From an uncultured Burkholderiales bacterium (lineage in GTDB: Bacteria > Pseudomonadota > Gammaproteobacteria > Burkholderiales > Burkholderiaceae_C), in contig CAISMH010000019.1 in NCBI GenBank assembly GCA_903886485.1, positions 1 through 64,000 of the forward strand: DNA of 64,000 nt. The letters run 5' to 3'. Within the stretch, counting starts at the first letter, position 1. Every line of letters starts with the position of its first letter. Made by a program: the position numbers and the translations under genes. Below are positions 20,324 through 30,236 of this stretch, piece by piece. The notes under the pieces were generated by a model that saw nothing but the letters and a program-made list of their open reading frames with translations, was not told the origin of the DNA and searched no databases.

Positions 20324-21337
20324 ATGTCTGTTTCTCTCACCCGCTATCTGGTCGAACAACAACGTGCCAAAGGCCTGATTCCCTCTGAGCTGCGTTTGCT
20401 TCTTGAAGTGGTGGCACGTGCTTGCAAAAGCATCAGCCACGCGGTCAACAAAGGCGCTTTGGGCAGCGAGTTGGGCGACGTCATGGGCTCGGCTGGCAGC
20501 GAAAACGTGCAAGGCGAAGTGCAAAAGAAACTCGACATCATTGCCAACGATGTGTTGATCGAAGCCAACGAGTGGGGGGGCCACTTGGCGGCGATGGCCT
20601 CTGAAGAAATGGACAGCATCCACGTCGTGCCCAACCGCTACCCCCAAGGCGAATACCTCTTGATGTTTGACCCCCTCGATGGCTCCAGCAACATCGAAGT
20701 CAACGTCAGCATTGGCACCATCTTCAGCGTGCTCAAAAAAGTAGACCCAAGCAAAGGCGTGAGCGAAGACGACTTCTTGCAGCCCGGCACCCAACAAGTG
20801 GCAGCGGGCTACTGCGTGTATGGCCCACAAACCACCCTGGTACTCACCGTGGGTGATGGCGTGTCCATGTTCACCTTGGACCGCGAACAAGGCTCGTTTG
20901 TCTTGACCCAAGAAAACGTCACAGTGCCCGCCGACACCCAAGAGTTCGCCATCAACATGAGCAATATGCGCCACTGGGACGAGCCCGTGAAACGCTACAT
21001 CGATGAATGTTTGCAAGGCGTTGAAGGCCCACGTGGCAAAAACTTCAACATGCGCTGGATCGCCTCCATGGTGGCCGACGTGCACCGCATCCTCACGCGC
21101 GGTGGCGTGTTCATGTATCCCTGGGACAAGCGCGAGCCTGGCAAGGCTGGCAAGCTGCGCCTGATGTACGAAGCCAACCCCATGAGCTGGTTGATTGAAC
21201 AAGCCGGTGGTGCGGCCACCGACGGGCGTCAACGCATCTTAGAGATTCAACCCACACAGCTGCACCAACGTGTGAGTGTGGTCTTGGGTTCTAAGAACGA
21301 AGTGACGCGTGTAACGGGTTATCACACACACAACTGA
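20324..21337 (+). CDS. fbp: Fructose-1,6-bisphosphatase class I
   Basis: Gluconeogenic enzyme that removes the 1-phosphate of fructose-1,6-bisphosphate. The protein is 337 aa. The metal and substrate motif [12 protein letters not shown] lies near residue 116, preceded by ASEEMDS. An AAGGA Shine-Dalgarno precedes the ATG. No Calvin-cycle genes are near, so gluconeogenesis is the likely role. A terminator follows. Confidence 0.96.
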   Translation: MSVSLTRYLVEQQRAKGLIPSELRLLLEVVARACKSISHAVNKGALGSELGDVMGSAGSENVQGEVQKKLDIIANDVLIEANEWGGHLAAMASEEMDSIHVVPNRYPQGEYLLMFDPLDGSSNIEVNVSIGTIFSVLKKVDPSKGVSEDDFLQPGTQQVAAGYCVYGPQTTLVLTVGDGVSMFTLDREQGSFVLTQENVTVPADTQEFAINMSNMRHWDEPVKRYIDECLQGVEGPRGKNFNMRWIASMVADVHRILTRGGVFMYPWDKREPGKAGKLRLMYEANPMSWLIEQAGGAATDGRQRILEIQPTQLHQRVSVVLGSKNEVTRVTGYHTHN

Positions 21338-21357
21338 GCTAGAACCCACCCTCTACC

Positions 21358-21382
21358 AAGGCCCGCTTTGCGGGCTTTTTTT
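21358..21382 (+). terminator. Rho-independent terminator after fbp
   Basis: A 6-bp stem GCCCGC/GCGGGC with a TTT loop is followed by seven T residues. It ends the prfB-pepN-fbp run and insulates the next operon. Confidence 0.88.
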
Positions 21383-21408
21383 ACGCGCAATTGCGGTCGC
21401 AAACCCTC

Positions 21409-21437
21409 TTGACAGACTTTGCGTTTTCGCAGATATT
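21409..21437 (+). promoter_or_regulatory. Sigma-70-like promoter of the aryl-CoA catabolic operon
   Basis: A perfect -35 box TTGACA (21409-21414) and a -10 box GATATT (21432-21437, four of six matches) are separated by 17 nt. The palindromic operator begins at the next base, so a bound repressor would block the start site. Confidence 0.65.
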
Positions 21438-21455
21438 TATTTCAATATTGAAATA
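21438..21455 (+). promoter_or_regulatory. Palindromic operator, probably MarR-type
   Basis: TATTTCAATATTGAAATA is an 18-bp perfect palindrome directly after the -10 box. Size and AT-rich character fit MarR-family operators, and a marR gene lies inside the operon at 24640. A second copy with 15 of 18 identical bases is at 35930-35947. Confidence 0.7.
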
Positions 21456-21485
21456 TTCAATCAAAAAACAAAACTGGAGCGTTGC

Positions 21486-23840
21486 ATGAATATCGTCTGT
21501 ATTGGTGGCGGACCCGCTGGCTTGTACTTTGGCTTACTGATGAAAGCACGCTGGCCAGATCATCACATCACAGTGGTGGAACGCAACCTGCCCTATGACA
21601 CCTTTGGTTGGGGTGTGGTGTTCTCTGATGCCACGATGGACAACATGCGTGAATGGGATCGCACCACCGCCGACCAAATTCAAGAAGCCTTCAACCATTG
21701 GGATGACATTGAGCTGTTGTTCAAAGGTCGAACCATTCGCTCGGGCGGCCATGGCTTTGTGGGCATCGGACGTAAAAAACTCCTGAACATTCTGCAAGCC
21801 CGTTGCGAGGCCTTAGGCGTGATTTTGAAGTTTGATTGCGACGTCAACTCAGACCTCGATTTTCCTGAGGCAGACCTGATCATTGCAAGCGATGGCATCA
21901 ACTCCAAGATTCGCACGCAGTATGAATCCGTCTTCAAGCCCGACATTGTGACGCGGCCCAATCGCTATATCTGGCTGGGTACGCATCGCCAATACGACGC
22001 TTTCACCTTTGATTTCCAAAAAACCGAACACGGTTGGTTTCAGGCACACATTTACAAGTTCGACGATCAGACATCGACGTTCATTGCCGAATGTCCCGAG
22101 CATGTGTGGCTGGCACATGGGCTGGACAAAGCAGATCAAGCCGAATCGATCGCGTTTTGCGAAAAAATATTTGCTGACAACTTGCAAGGCGCCAAGTTGA
22201 TGACGAACTCACGACATCTGCGCGGCTCGGCCTGGCTGAACTTTCAACGCGTGGTGTGTGAGCACTGGTGGCTCAAGAACAAACACGGTAGCCATGTGGT
22301 GCTGATGGGAGATGCCGTGCACACCGCACACTTCGCCATTGGTTCGGGTACCAAACTCGCCTTAGAAGATGCAATTGAACTGACACGCCAATTTGAAATT
22401 CATGGGTGTGAGGCTGGACAGATTTCGCAGGTATTGACGGACTACCAAGAGAGCCGCCGCATTGAAACGCTCAAAATTCAAAATGCAGCCTGGAATGCCA
22501 TGGAATGGTTCGAGGTCTGTGGCGAGCGTTACTGTGATCAACTCGAACCAGAGCAGTTCATGTACTCAATGTTGACGCGCAGTCAGCGCATCAGCCACGA
22601 GAATCTGCGTCTGCGCGACAAGAACTGGTTAGATGGTTATGAGCACTGGTTCGCCCAACGTGCTTTCGATCCAGCGACATCCGCGGCAGCGCCTACACCA
22701 CCGATGTTCACCCCTTACACCGTGCGCTCTGTCACGCTCAAAAATCGTGTGGTGGTCTCACCAATGGCGCAATACTCAGCGCAAGACGGCTTGCCCTCCG
22801 ACTTCCACTTGGTTCACCTCGGCGCGCGTGCGATGGGCGGAGCTGCCATGGTATTTGCCGAAATGATTTGTGTGAGTGCAGATGCGCGTATCACCCCCGG
22901 CTGCCCTGGTCTTTGGAACGATGCACAAACACTCGCCTGGAAAAAAATTGTCGACTGGGCGCATCACCACAGCAATGCACGTATGGCTGCTCAACTGGGC
23001 CATGCAGGCGCTAAAGGCTCCACGCGACGCGCGTGGGACGGTATTGACCAGCCGCTGACAACCGATGACACCGAGGCTAATTGGCCCTTGATCAGCGCTT
23101 CACCGCAGCAATACTTGGCGGGTGTGAGCCAAACCTCACGCGCCATGACACAGGCAGACATGGCCCGCGTGACGGCCGACTTTGTAGCCTCCACCCAGCG
23201 CGCTGCTGAAGCTGGCTTTGACTGGTTGGAATTGCATTGCGCACATGGCTATTTGTTGTCGAGCTTTATTTCGCCGCTGACCAACCACCGCACCGACGCC
23301 TATGGCGGTAGCCTAGAAAACCGACTGCGTTACCCCCTCGAGGTGTTTGCCGCTGTGCGCGCCGCTTGGCCAAAGCACCTGCCCATGTCCGTGCGCATTT
23401 CTGCCCATGATTGGGTGGATGGTGGCATCACCCCAAGCGATGCGGTGCAAATTGCAAAAGCCTTCAAGGCAGCAGGCGCCGATGTGATTGACTGCTCGTC
23501 AGGTCAAGTTAGCAAGCAAGAAAAACCAGTGTTTGGCCGCATGTTTCAAACCCCGTTTTCTGACCGTATTCGCCAAGAGGCTGGCATCGCCACCATCGCG
23601 GTGGGGGCCATCAGCGAAGCCGATCATGTGAACAGCATCATCGCGGCTGGACGTGCAGACTTGTGTGCCGTTGCGCGACCGCATTTGGCCAACCCGGCTT
23701 GGACCTTGACCGAAGCCGCCCGCATTGGCTACCAAGCCATCGTCTGGCCTAAGCCATACATCTCGGGCAAGCGACAACTGGAAGCTAATTTTGAACGTGC
23801 CGCCGCGCAGTCGGCTGCTGCGAATCAAGGAACTAAATGA
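21486..23840 (+). CDS. Bifunctional anthraniloyl-CoA/salicylyl-CoA monooxygenase-reductase
   Basis: Fusion of two flavoenzymes (784 aa). Residues 1-390 are a group A FAD monooxygenase, with GGGPAGLYFG at 7-16 and GDAVHTAHFAIGSG near 276. Residues 405-775 are an Old Yellow Enzyme-type FMN reductase (SPMAQYSAQDG, GHAGAKGSTRRAW, HCAHGYLLSSFISPLTNHR). This architecture is that of Azoarcus evansii 2-aminobenzoyl-CoA monooxygenase/reductase, which hydroxylates and dearomatises anthraniloyl-CoA, and of proteins annotated as salicylyl-CoA 5-hydroxylase/oxidoreductase. The ligase, hydratase, dehydrogenase and RidA genes downstream favour an amino substrate. TGGAG precedes the ATG. Its stop overlaps the next gene as ATGA. 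Confidence 0.9.
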   Translation: MNIVCIGGGPAGLYFGLLMKARWPDHHITVVERNLPYDTFGWGVVFSDATMDNMREWDRTTADQIQEAFNHWDDIELLFKGRTIRSGGHGFVGIGRKKLLNILQARCEALGVILKFDCDVNSDLDFPEADLIIASDGINSKIRTQYESVFKPDIVTRPNRYIWLGTHRQYDAFTFDFQKTEHGWFQAHIYKFDDQTSTFIAECPEHVWLAHGLDKADQAESIAFCEKIFADNLQGAKLMTNSRHLRGSAWLNFQRVVCEHWWLKNKHGSHVVLMGDAVHTAHFAIGSGTKLALEDAIELTRQFEIHGCEAGQISQVLTDYQESRRIETLKIQNAAWNAMEWFEVCGERYCDQLEPEQFMYSMLTRSQRISHENLRLRDKNWLDGYEHWFAQRAFDPATSAAAPTPPMFTPYTVRSVTLKNRVVVSPMAQYSAQDGLPSDFHLVHLGARAMGGAAMVFAEMICVSADARITPGCPGLWNDAQTLAWKKIVDWAHHHSNARMAAQLGHAGAKGSTRRAWDGIDQPLTTDDTEANWPLISASPQQYLAGVSQTSRAMTQADMARVTADFVASTQRAAEAGFDWLELHCAHGYLLSSFISPLTNHRTDAYGGSLENRLRYPLEVFAAVRAAWPKHLPMSVRISAHDWVDGGITPSDAVQIAKAFKAAGADVIDCSSGQVSKQEKPVFGRMFQTPFSDRIRQEAGIATIAVGAISEADHVNSIIAAGRADLCAVARPHLANPAWTLTEAARIGYQAIVWPKPYISGKRQLEANFERAAAQSAAANQGTK

Positions 23841-24643
23841 CGATGACCAAGAACAACTCCCACCTTCAGCAGCGTCATGCGGTCGTCACTGGCGCCTCGC
23901 GTGGCATAGGCGCAGCCATTGCACGTCAACTCGCACAAGCGGGTGCACAGCTGACCCTGATCGGTAGATCACGCGAGGGCTTAGACAACATAGCCGCCGA
24001 ACTCCAAGCCGACACACGGGTCCATATCGAAGCGGTGGACGTGACCGACAACGCGGGCGTTCAAGCCGCTATTCAGAGAGCCGAACAGGCCCTCGGACCA
24101 ATTCATATCTTGGTCAACAACGCGGGCCAAGCCATCAGCCAAACTTTTGACAAAACGGACTTTGCCTTGTGGCAAGCGATGATCGACATCAACCTCACCG
24201 GCACCTACATCTGCACCCATGCTGCTCTGCCTTCGATGCTCAAAGCGGCAGCCACGGGCACGCCCGGACGCATCATTCACATCGCCAGCACCGCTGGCCT
24301 GCAAGGCTACGCCTACGTCAGCGCTTACACGGCTGCCAAGCACGGCGTGATCGGACTCACAAAGGCCTTGGCCCTCGAGCTCGCACGTAAAAATATCACC
24401 GTGAATGCGCTGTGTCCGGGCTACACCGAGACAGACATCGTGCAGACCGCGATAGGCAACATCGTCGCGAAAACTGGCAAGACCGCGCAACAAGCACGTG
24501 ACACGCTGGCTTCTGGCAATCCGCAACAACGCTTGGTGCAGCCCGAAGAAATCGCCCAAGCGGTGATTTGGCTGTGCAGCCCAGGCAGCGGTGCGATCAA
24601 CGGCCAAGCCATTGCCATCGACGGTGGGGAGTTAGCAGGATGA
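23837..24643 (+). CDS. SDR family NAD(P)-dependent 3-hydroxyacyl-CoA dehydrogenase-like protein
   Basis: A 268-aa short-chain dehydrogenase with TGASRGIG near residue 18, NNAG near 94, and the catalytic Ser and YTAAK motif near residues 150-166. By position it should oxidise the 3-hydroxyacyl-CoA formed by the enoyl-CoA hydratase of the same operon; that is inference. It overlaps the monooxygenase stop (ATGA) and has AAGGA upstream. An alternative ATG lies two codons later. Confidence 0.85.
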   Translation: MTMTKNNSHLQQRHAVVTGASRGIGAAIARQLAQAGAQLTLIGRSREGLDNIAAELQADTRVHIEAVDVTDNAGVQAAIQRAEQALGPIHILVNNAGQAISQTFDKTDFALWQAMIDINLTGTYICTHAALPSMLKAAATGTPGRIIHIASTAGLQGYAYVSAYTAAKHGVIGLTKALALELARKNITVNALCPGYTETDIVQTAIGNIVAKTGKTAQQARDTLASGNPQQRLVQPEEIAQAVIWLCSPGSGAINGQAIAIDGGELAG

Positions 24644-25152
24644 CCTCTAGCGCAGAATTGCAAGACCAAGAACTGCGGGCCCATGCGGACCACCACGCCT
24701 CTTTGAGGCTGTGGCTTCGCTTCCTGTCGTGCACCACGCTGGTCGAAGAAACGATACGCCAAAAGCTGCGCGAGCAATTCGACATCACTCTGTCACGTTT
24801 TGATTTGATGGCGCAGCTCGAACGGCACCGTGAGGGGCTCACCATGGGAAATCTGTCCCGCCGCATGATGGTGAGTGGCGGCAACATCACCGTGATCGTG
24901 GACCAACTGGAAAAAGAACAGCTGGTACAGCGTCAAGTCGCGGCCACCGACAGGCGTTCATACCGCGTCATGCTCACTGCATCAGGACGCAAATCATTTG
25001 CACGCATGGCCGTCGCCCATGAACGTTGGGTGGTTGATCTGTTCAGCGGACTCGATGTGCACGAACAAGAACAACTCAATCATTTATTAGGCCATCTGAA
25101 AACTGGCATCCATCGCCACAACGCCACCCTCAGTGCAAAGGAAACCCCATGA
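24640..25152 (+). CDS. MarR family transcriptional regulator
   Basis: A 170-aa winged-helix regulator. The DNA-binding part spans about residues 40-115 ([23 protein letters not shown], then a wing with [12 protein letters not shown]). Members that control aromatic CoA pathways often bind the aryl-CoA thioester as inducer. It overlaps its neighbours on both sides (ATGA at each end), so it is made together with the enzymes and is likely autoregulated through the palindrome at 21438-21455. The ligand is not shown by the sequence. Confidence 0.88.
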   Translation: MTSSAELQDQELRAHADHHASLRLWLRFLSCTTLVEETIRQKLREQFDITLSRFDLMAQLERHREGLTMGNLSRRMMVSGGNITVIVDQLEKEQLVQRQVAATDRRSYRVMLTASGRKSFARMAVAHERWVVDLFSGLDVHEQEQLNHLLGHLKTGIHRHNATLSAKETP

Positions 25153-26009
25153 GCCAGCGCTATTTGCCCGGTCAGCCACACCAACTGCCACGCCACAGAA
25201 AAGGCTTGGCCCACTACCAAGGCCAGCATGTGTTGTTCACGTTCAAAGAGGGGGTGGCCACCATCGCGCTGAACCGACCAGAGCGCAAAAACCCTTTGTC
25301 GTTTGAGTCGTATGCAGAGCTCAGAGATCTGTTTCGTGCCATGTGCGACGCGGACGATGTGCATGCCATTGTGATGACCGGTGCCGGCGATAACTTCTGC
25401 TCTGGCGGAGATGTTCATGAAATCATTGGCCCGCTCACGCAGCTGGACATGCCAGGCCTGCTGAGCTTCACCCGCATGACAGGTGATGTGATCAAAGCGA
25501 TGCGCGCCTGCCCACAACCCATCATCGCGGCAATTGACGGCATCTGTGCGGGCGCGGGCGCACTGCTGGCACTGGCTTCTGACCTGCGCTATGGCACTGA
25601 GCGCAGCAAAACCTATTTCTTATTTAACAAAGTAGGGCTGGCTGGCTGCGACATGGGCGCCTGCGCGTTGTTGCCGCGCGTGATTGGACAAGGACGCGCC
25701 TCGGAACTGCTTTACTCTGGCCGCGGCTTGCAAGGTGGAGAAGCCGAACGCTGGGGTTTTTACAACCGCCTCTGCACCCCAGAGGATGTGTTGGCACAAG
25801 CGCAAGCCATGGCCCATGAGCTGGCGAGCGGCCCCACCTTCGCCAACGGCATGACGAAGAAGATGCTGCAACAAGAATGGAACATGGGGGTGGACGAAGC
25901 CATTGAAGCAGAAGCCCAAGCCCAAGCCATTTGCATGATGACCAACGACTTTCATCGCGCTTACCACGCCTTTGTCGCCAAGCAAAAACCTGAGTTTGAG
26001 GGAGATTGA
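25149..26009 (+). CDS. Enoyl-CoA hydratase/isomerase family protein
   Basis: Crotonase-fold enzyme of 286 aa. The oxyanion-hole segments are [10 protein letters not shown] near residue 80 and [13 protein letters not shown] near residue 135. Like the enoyl-CoA hydratases found with 2-aminobenzoyl-CoA and salicylyl-CoA pathways, it has an N-terminal extension of about 25 residues. It probably hydrates or opens the alicyclic CoA intermediate formed by the upstream monooxygenase/reductase. ATGA overlap with marR. Confidence 0.85.
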   Translation: MSQRYLPGQPHQLPRHRKGLAHYQGQHVLFTFKEGVATIALNRPERKNPLSFESYAELRDLFRAMCDADDVHAIVMTGAGDNFCSGGDVHEIIGPLTQLDMPGLLSFTRMTGDVIKAMRACPQPIIAAIDGICAGAGALLALASDLRYGTERSKTYFLFNKVGLAGCDMGACALLPRVIGQGRASELLYSGRGLQGGEAERWGFYNRLCTPEDVLAQAQAMAHELASGPTFANGMTKKMLQQEWNMGVDEAIEAEAQAQAICMMTNDFHRAYHAFVAKQKPEFEGD

Positions 26010-26010
26010 C

Positions 26011-27177
26011 ATGAGCGCCAATCGCCAGATGGACTGGCCTTTTTTTGATCCGCACCATCGCCAACTCAAGCAAAACTTGAGCGAATGGGCATCCGCACAC
26101 ATCCACCCGACCCACGCCGACGACGCCAACGTGGACGCTGAATGCCAACACTTGGTGCGCCAACTGGGAGGGGCTGGCTGGCTGCGCCATGCCATCGCTG
26201 GCAAGGCTTATGGAGCCTTGAACGAGAGCATCGACACCCGCAGCATTTGCCTGCTGCGTGAAGAACTGGCGTGGCACCATGGTCTGGCTGATTTTGCGTT
26301 TGCCATGCAAGGTTTAGGTTCTGGTGCCATCAGCTTGCTTGGCTCAGAAGCACAAAAGCAACACTACCTGCCCCGCGTGGCGAAAGGTGACGCAATTGCG
26401 GCATTTGCCCTCAGTGAACCTGATGCGGGCTCTGATGTAGCCGCCATGCGTTGCAAAGCCCAGCGTGTGGGCGATGACTACGTGTTGAATGGCGAGAAGA
26501 CTTGGATTTCCAATGGCGGCATCGCTGACTTCTATGTGGTGTTTGCACGCACCGATGACGCCCCCGGCGCCAAAGGCATCAGCGCCTTCATCGTCGACGC
26601 CAATTGCCCAGGTTTAGAAATTGCCGAGCGCATCGATGTGGTGGCACCCCATCCATTGGCACGTTTGCGTTTTGTCGATGTACGTATTCCAGTCACCCAA
26701 CGCGTTGGAGAGAGTGGCGGCGGTTTCAAAGTGGCCATGATGACCTTGGATGTCTTTCGCACCTCGGTCGCAGCCGCCGCACTCGGGTTTGCTGCGCGCG
26801 CGCTGCATGAATCCTTGCAATGGGTGAAGCAGCGCCAGATGTTTGGCCAGACTTTGGCAGATTTTCAAATCACGCAAACCAAGTTGGCTGACATGGCCAC
26901 CCTGCTGGATGCCGCCCGATTGTTGACCTACCGTGCCGCGTGGCTGCGCGACCAAGGGCAACGCATCACGCAAGAAGCAGCGATGGCCAAGTTGACTGCT
27001 ACAGAAAATGCCCAGCGCATCATTGATATGGCGGTGCAACTGCACGGTGGAATGGGCGTGAGGAAGGGTTGCATTGTTGAATCGCTGTACCGTGAAATCC
27101 GCGCGCTGCGCATTTATGAAGGTGCGACAGAGGTGCAACAACTCATCATCGGGCGCGAGCTACTCAAATCGAATTGA
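26011..27177 (+). CDS. Acyl-CoA dehydrogenase
   Basis: FAD flavoprotein of 388 aa that makes the alpha,beta double bond in an acyl-Co[21 protein letters not shown] is the flavin-binding signature near residue 130. The C-terminal helical part has QLHGGMGV and a [13 protein letters not shown] segment that contains the usual catalytic Glu position. The start MSANRQMD at 26011 has GAGGGAG upstream. It is one base after the hydratase stop, within the operon. It would act in the beta-oxidation-like lower part of the pathway. Confidence 0.88.
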   Translation: MSANRQMDWPFFDPHHRQLKQNLSEWASAHIHPTHADDANVDAECQHLVRQLGGAGWLRHAIAGKAYGALNESIDTRSICLLREELAWHHGLADFAFAMQGLGSGAISLLGSEAQKQHYLPRVAKGDAIAAFALSEPDAGSDVAAMRCKAQRVGDDYVLNGEKTWISNGGIADFYVVFARTDDAPGAKGISAFIVDANCPGLEIAERIDVVAPHPLARLRFVDVRIPVTQRVGESGGGFKVAMMTLDVFRTSVAAAALGFAARALHESLQWVKQRQMFGQTLADFQITQTKLADMATLLDAARLLTYRAAWLRDQGQRITQEAAMAKLTATENAQRIIDMAVQLHGGMGVRKGCIVESLYREIRALRIYEGATEVQQLIIGRELLKSN

Positions 27178-27184
27178 GGTTTCT

Positions 27185-28852
27185 ATGCCATCCCACGCAC
27201 TACTTCCTTCGTCGCATGAAGACACGTATGTCTACGAGCAATTGCCGCCCAGGGATCAATGGCCTGAATTCATCTTTGACAGGCCAGAGCTTCAGTACCC
27301 AGACTTGGTCAATGTCGCCTCAGAGCTGATCGATATCCATGTCGCGCAAGGCCACGGCGACCGACCCGCGCTACATGGGTACGACGGTGACGCACCTTTC
27401 ACGTGGACTTATGCAGAACTTCAAGACCGAGTGGACCGCATCGCCCATGTGCTGACTCAGGACATGGGGTTGGTCTCAGGCAACCGCTTGCTCTTGCGCG
27501 GCACCAATACCCCGATGATGGCCGCCTGTTTTTTGGCGGGCTTGAAAGCGGGGTTGGTGATGGTGCCCACCATGCCTTTGCTGCGCGCCACAGAACTCAA
27601 GCAAGTCATTCAAAAGGCCAAAATCACCGCTGCGCTGTGTATGCATCACCTGGCCGACGAACTTGGCTATTGCCAAGACAAGCGCCATTCGCAGTACGCC
27701 CCCGAACTCAAGCAAGTGCTTCACTTTGGCCTCAAAGATGGCAGCACAGGTTTAGAAGGCTTGATGCTCGGACACGCTAGGCCCTTCTCTGCCCACCCCA
27801 CCTCACGCGATGATGCATGCTTGATTGCTTTCACCAGTGGCACCACCGGCAGCCCCAAGGGCACGGTGCACTTTCAGCGCGATGTGCTGGCCATGTGCGA
27901 CTTGTTTCCGCGCCACATCCTGAACATGACACCCTCGGATGTGGTGTGCGGCACGCCCCCCATCGCCTTCACTTTTGGCTTGGGTGGATTGCTTGCCTTC
28001 CCTTTACGGTATGGCGCCTCCACGGTGTTGTTAGAAAAGCACACACCAGAGTCCTTGCTTCAAACGATCGCTACGTACCGCGTCACGCAGTGCTACACAG
28101 CACCCACTTTTTATCGACAAATGGCGCACTTGGCGCACCAGTTTGATCTAGGAAGCTTGCGCCATCCGGTGTCTGCGGGTGAGGCCTTGCCAGATGCCAC
28201 TCGCCAGCTGTGGAAAGAAAAAACAGGTATCGACATCACCGATGGCATTGGTGGCACCGAGATGATTCATATCTACATCTCCAGTGCGGGCGCTGAAGTG
28301 CGAGCGGGCAGCATCGGACGAGTGGTCCCTGGCTACACCGCACAAATTGTGGATGACGACATGCAAGCCGTGGCTCCCGGCGTACCTGGCCGCTTAGCCG
28401 TGCGTGGGCCCACGGGCTGCCGATATTTGAACGATGCAAGGCAAACCAACTACGTGAGAGACGGATGGAACTTACCGGGCGACACGTTCTCGATGGATGC
28501 CGATGGATATTTTTATTACGTCGCCCGCAATGACGACATGATCATCTCAGCGGGTTACAACATTGCCGGACCAGAGGTCGAAAGCGCTTTGATGCAACAC
28601 CCTGCGGTTGCTGAGTGTGGTGTCATCGGCGTGAGCGATCCAGAGCGCGGACAGGTTGTGATGGCCTATGTCTCGCTTAAGCCAGAATTTGTTGGCGACG
28701 ATGAGATGGTTGAGATACTGCAAAATTTTGTGAAGCAACAGATTGCACCGTTCAAGTACCCCAGACGCATTCAGTTCATGCCGACCTTGCCACGCACTGA
28801 AACTGGCAAATTGCAGCGTTTTCGATTGCGTCAACTCGCTGCAGATCATTAA
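27185..28852 (+). CDS. 2-Aminobenzoate/benzoate-CoA ligase
   Basis: AMP-forming aryl-CoA synthetase of 555 aa. The ATP motif FTSGTTGSPKGTVHF is near residue 218. The core GGTEMIHIYISS is typical of the benzoate-CoA ligase group, in which family members read an aromatic carboxylate. YYVARNDDMIISAGYNI forms the hinge, and the catalytic Lys is in TETGKLQRFRL. It has GAGG ahead of the ATG and lies 7 nt after the acyl-CoA dehydrogenase. Anthranilate is the preferred substrate guess because of the operon partners; benzoate, salicylate or a substituted anthranilate remain possible. Confidence 0.87.
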   Translation: MPSHALLPSSHEDTYVYEQLPPRDQWPEFIFDRPELQYPDLVNVASELIDIHVAQGHGDRPALHGYDGDAPFTWTYAELQDRVDRIAHVLTQDMGLVSGNRLLLRGTNTPMMAACFLAGLKAGLVMVPTMPLLRATELKQVIQKAKITAALCMHHLADELGYCQDKRHSQYAPELKQVLHFGLKDGSTGLEGLMLGHARPFSAHPTSRDDACLIAFTSGTTGSPKGTVHFQRDVLAMCDLFPRHILNMTPSDVVCGTPPIAFTFGLGGLLAFPLRYGASTVLLEKHTPESLLQTIATYRVTQCYTAPTFYRQMAHLAHQFDLGSLRHPVSAGEALPDATRQLWKEKTGIDITDGIGGTEMIHIYISSAGAEVRAGSIGRVVPGYTAQIVDDDMQAVAPGVPGRLAVRGPTGCRYLNDARQTNYVRDGWNLPGDTFSMDADGYFYYVARNDDMIISAGYNIAGPEVESALMQHPAVAECGVIGVSDPERGQVVMAYVSLKPEFVGDDEMVEILQNFVKQQIAPFKYPRRIQFMPTLPRTETGKLQRFRLRQLAADH

Positions 28853-28867
28853 CGCAAAGGACAACCC

Positions 28868-29263
28868 ATGAGGAAAGTTTTACAACCCGAAGGATGGCTC
28901 GAACCTAAGGGCTATGCCAATGGCATTGAAGCTCGGGGTCGGCAAATTTATGTGGCCGGCATGATCGGCTGGAATGGCCAAGCCCAATTCGAATCCGATG
29001 ACTTTGTGGCGCAATGCAAACAAGCTCTACAAAATATCGTGGACACCTTGGCTTGTGCGCAAGCGGGGCCTCAGCACATTGTGCGCATGACCTGGTATGT
29101 CAAAGATAAAAAAGAGTACCTCAGCAGAGCCCGCGAACTCGGACAGGCCTACCAACAGGTGATCGGTCGCCACTACCCAGTGATGGCCTTGGTGCAAGTG
29201 GCTGATTTGGTGGAAGACCGTGCTTTGGTCGAGATCGAAGCCACGGCTGTCGTCCCAGACTGA
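28868..29263 (+). CDS. RidA/YjgF family protein
   Basis: A 131-aa member of the RidA family, which hydrolyses reactive enamines and imines to ketones plus ammonia, or in aromatic pathways deaminates aminomuconate-type compounds. The C-terminal arginine-containing signature is altered: ALVEIEATAVVPD holds the Glu motif, but the usual RxxV..P arginine is not obvious. In this operon it could release the amino group from the dearomatised aminocyclohexene-CoA. AAAGGA precedes the ATG. It is the last gene of the operon and converges on the LysR gene. Confidence 0.82.
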   Translation: MRKVLQPEGWLEPKGYANGIEARGRQIYVAGMIGWNGQAQFESDDFVAQCKQALQNIVDTLACAQAGPQHIVRMTWYVKDKKEYLSRARELGQAYQQVIGRHYPVMALVQVADLVEDRALVEIEATAVVPD

Positions 29264-29276
29264 AGCCTTACTTCTT

Positions 29277-30203
29277 TCAATACTTCCCTGCGTGCTTTTT
29301 GAAGTGTTCCATGAACGCTTGCGCAGCGACGGGAAGTTTGGCCTTGGCCGGTGTGAGGGCCACGATTTCACGGGCCACGACGGGCCCCACCAACGCCACG
29401 GTCGCAATCGACAATACCTGCGAGGTAGCTTGGCCGCGTGAAATGGCGTAAGACGGCAGGATCGAGACGCCTTCACCTTCCGCCGCCAAGCCCAAGGCTG
29501 TCGCGACATGCGACACCTCATAGGCAGGTTTGAGGTGCTTGCTCCAAGTGGAAATAGTTTTGTCCACCAAGGAACGTAAGCCGCTGCCATGGCGCATCAA
29601 GATCAGCGGCTCTTCGAGCAACCTCGGCCATGCCACCTCACGCATTTGCGCGAGCGGATGGTCCACATGGCAAGCCACCATCAATTTGTCGACATACAAC
29701 AGGTGCGCCGACAGATCAGCCGCATCGCTGTTGGCGGTGCAAACCGCCATATCAACTTCACCTCGCCGCACCAGGTCGGGCAAGGAATCAATCGGCGCGT
29801 CCATCAGCACCACACTCACTTGGGGATGTTGCGCACGAAAACTGGCAATCACCTTCGGAAATAAAGCACTGGCCAACAAGGGAGAGGCGGCAACGCGCAG
29901 CTGCGATGCTTTGAGGCGCTGCGACTGCTGCAGGCTCGCGATGCCGCTGTCCAACTGCGTGAACACCTGCTCCACCGTCGGCAAAAACTGTTGACCCGCA
30001 TCGGTCAAAACCACACGACGGGTGGTGCGCTCGAACAAACGCATGCCCAAATCGTCCTCCATGCTGCGAATCAACATGGACAGTGCCGAGGGGGTAAGGT
30101 GCAGCCGCGTTGCTGCGCGGGTCATACTGGACTCTTGCGCCACAGCCAAGAAAGCACGTAATTGGCGAAGGCTCAGGTGAGACGTGGGGGGTTTGAGTGG
30201 CAT
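29277..30203 (-). CDS. LysR family transcriptional regulator
   Basis: A 308-aa LysR-type regulator. The winged-helix DNA-binding domain fills residues 11-70 (LRQLRAFLAVAQESSMTRAATRLHLTPSALS read in parts), followed by the two-lobed effector-binding domain. It is divergent from the molybdenum-hydroxylase operon, with 111 nt between the starts. It likely controls that operon and itself through the inverted repeat at 30237-30267. Effector unknown. Confidence 0.9.
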   Translation of the reverse strand: MPLKPPTSHLSLRQLRAFLAVAQESSMTRAATRLHLTPSALSMLIRSMEDDLGMRLFERTTRRVVLTDAGQQFLPTVEQVFTQLDSGIASLQQSQRLKASQLRVAASPLLASALFPKVIASFRAQHPQVSVVLMDAPIDSLPDLVRRGEVDMAVCTANSDAADLSAHLLYVDKLMVACHVDHPLAQMREVAWPRLLEEPLILMRHGSGLRSLVDKTISTWSKHLKPAYEVSHVATALGLAAEGEGVSILPSYAISRGQATSQVLSIATVALVGPVVAREIVALTPAKAKLPVAAQAFMEHFKKHAGKY

Positions 30204-30236
30204 AGGTAGAGTTTATGCGGCGCAGCGCAGCAACTG

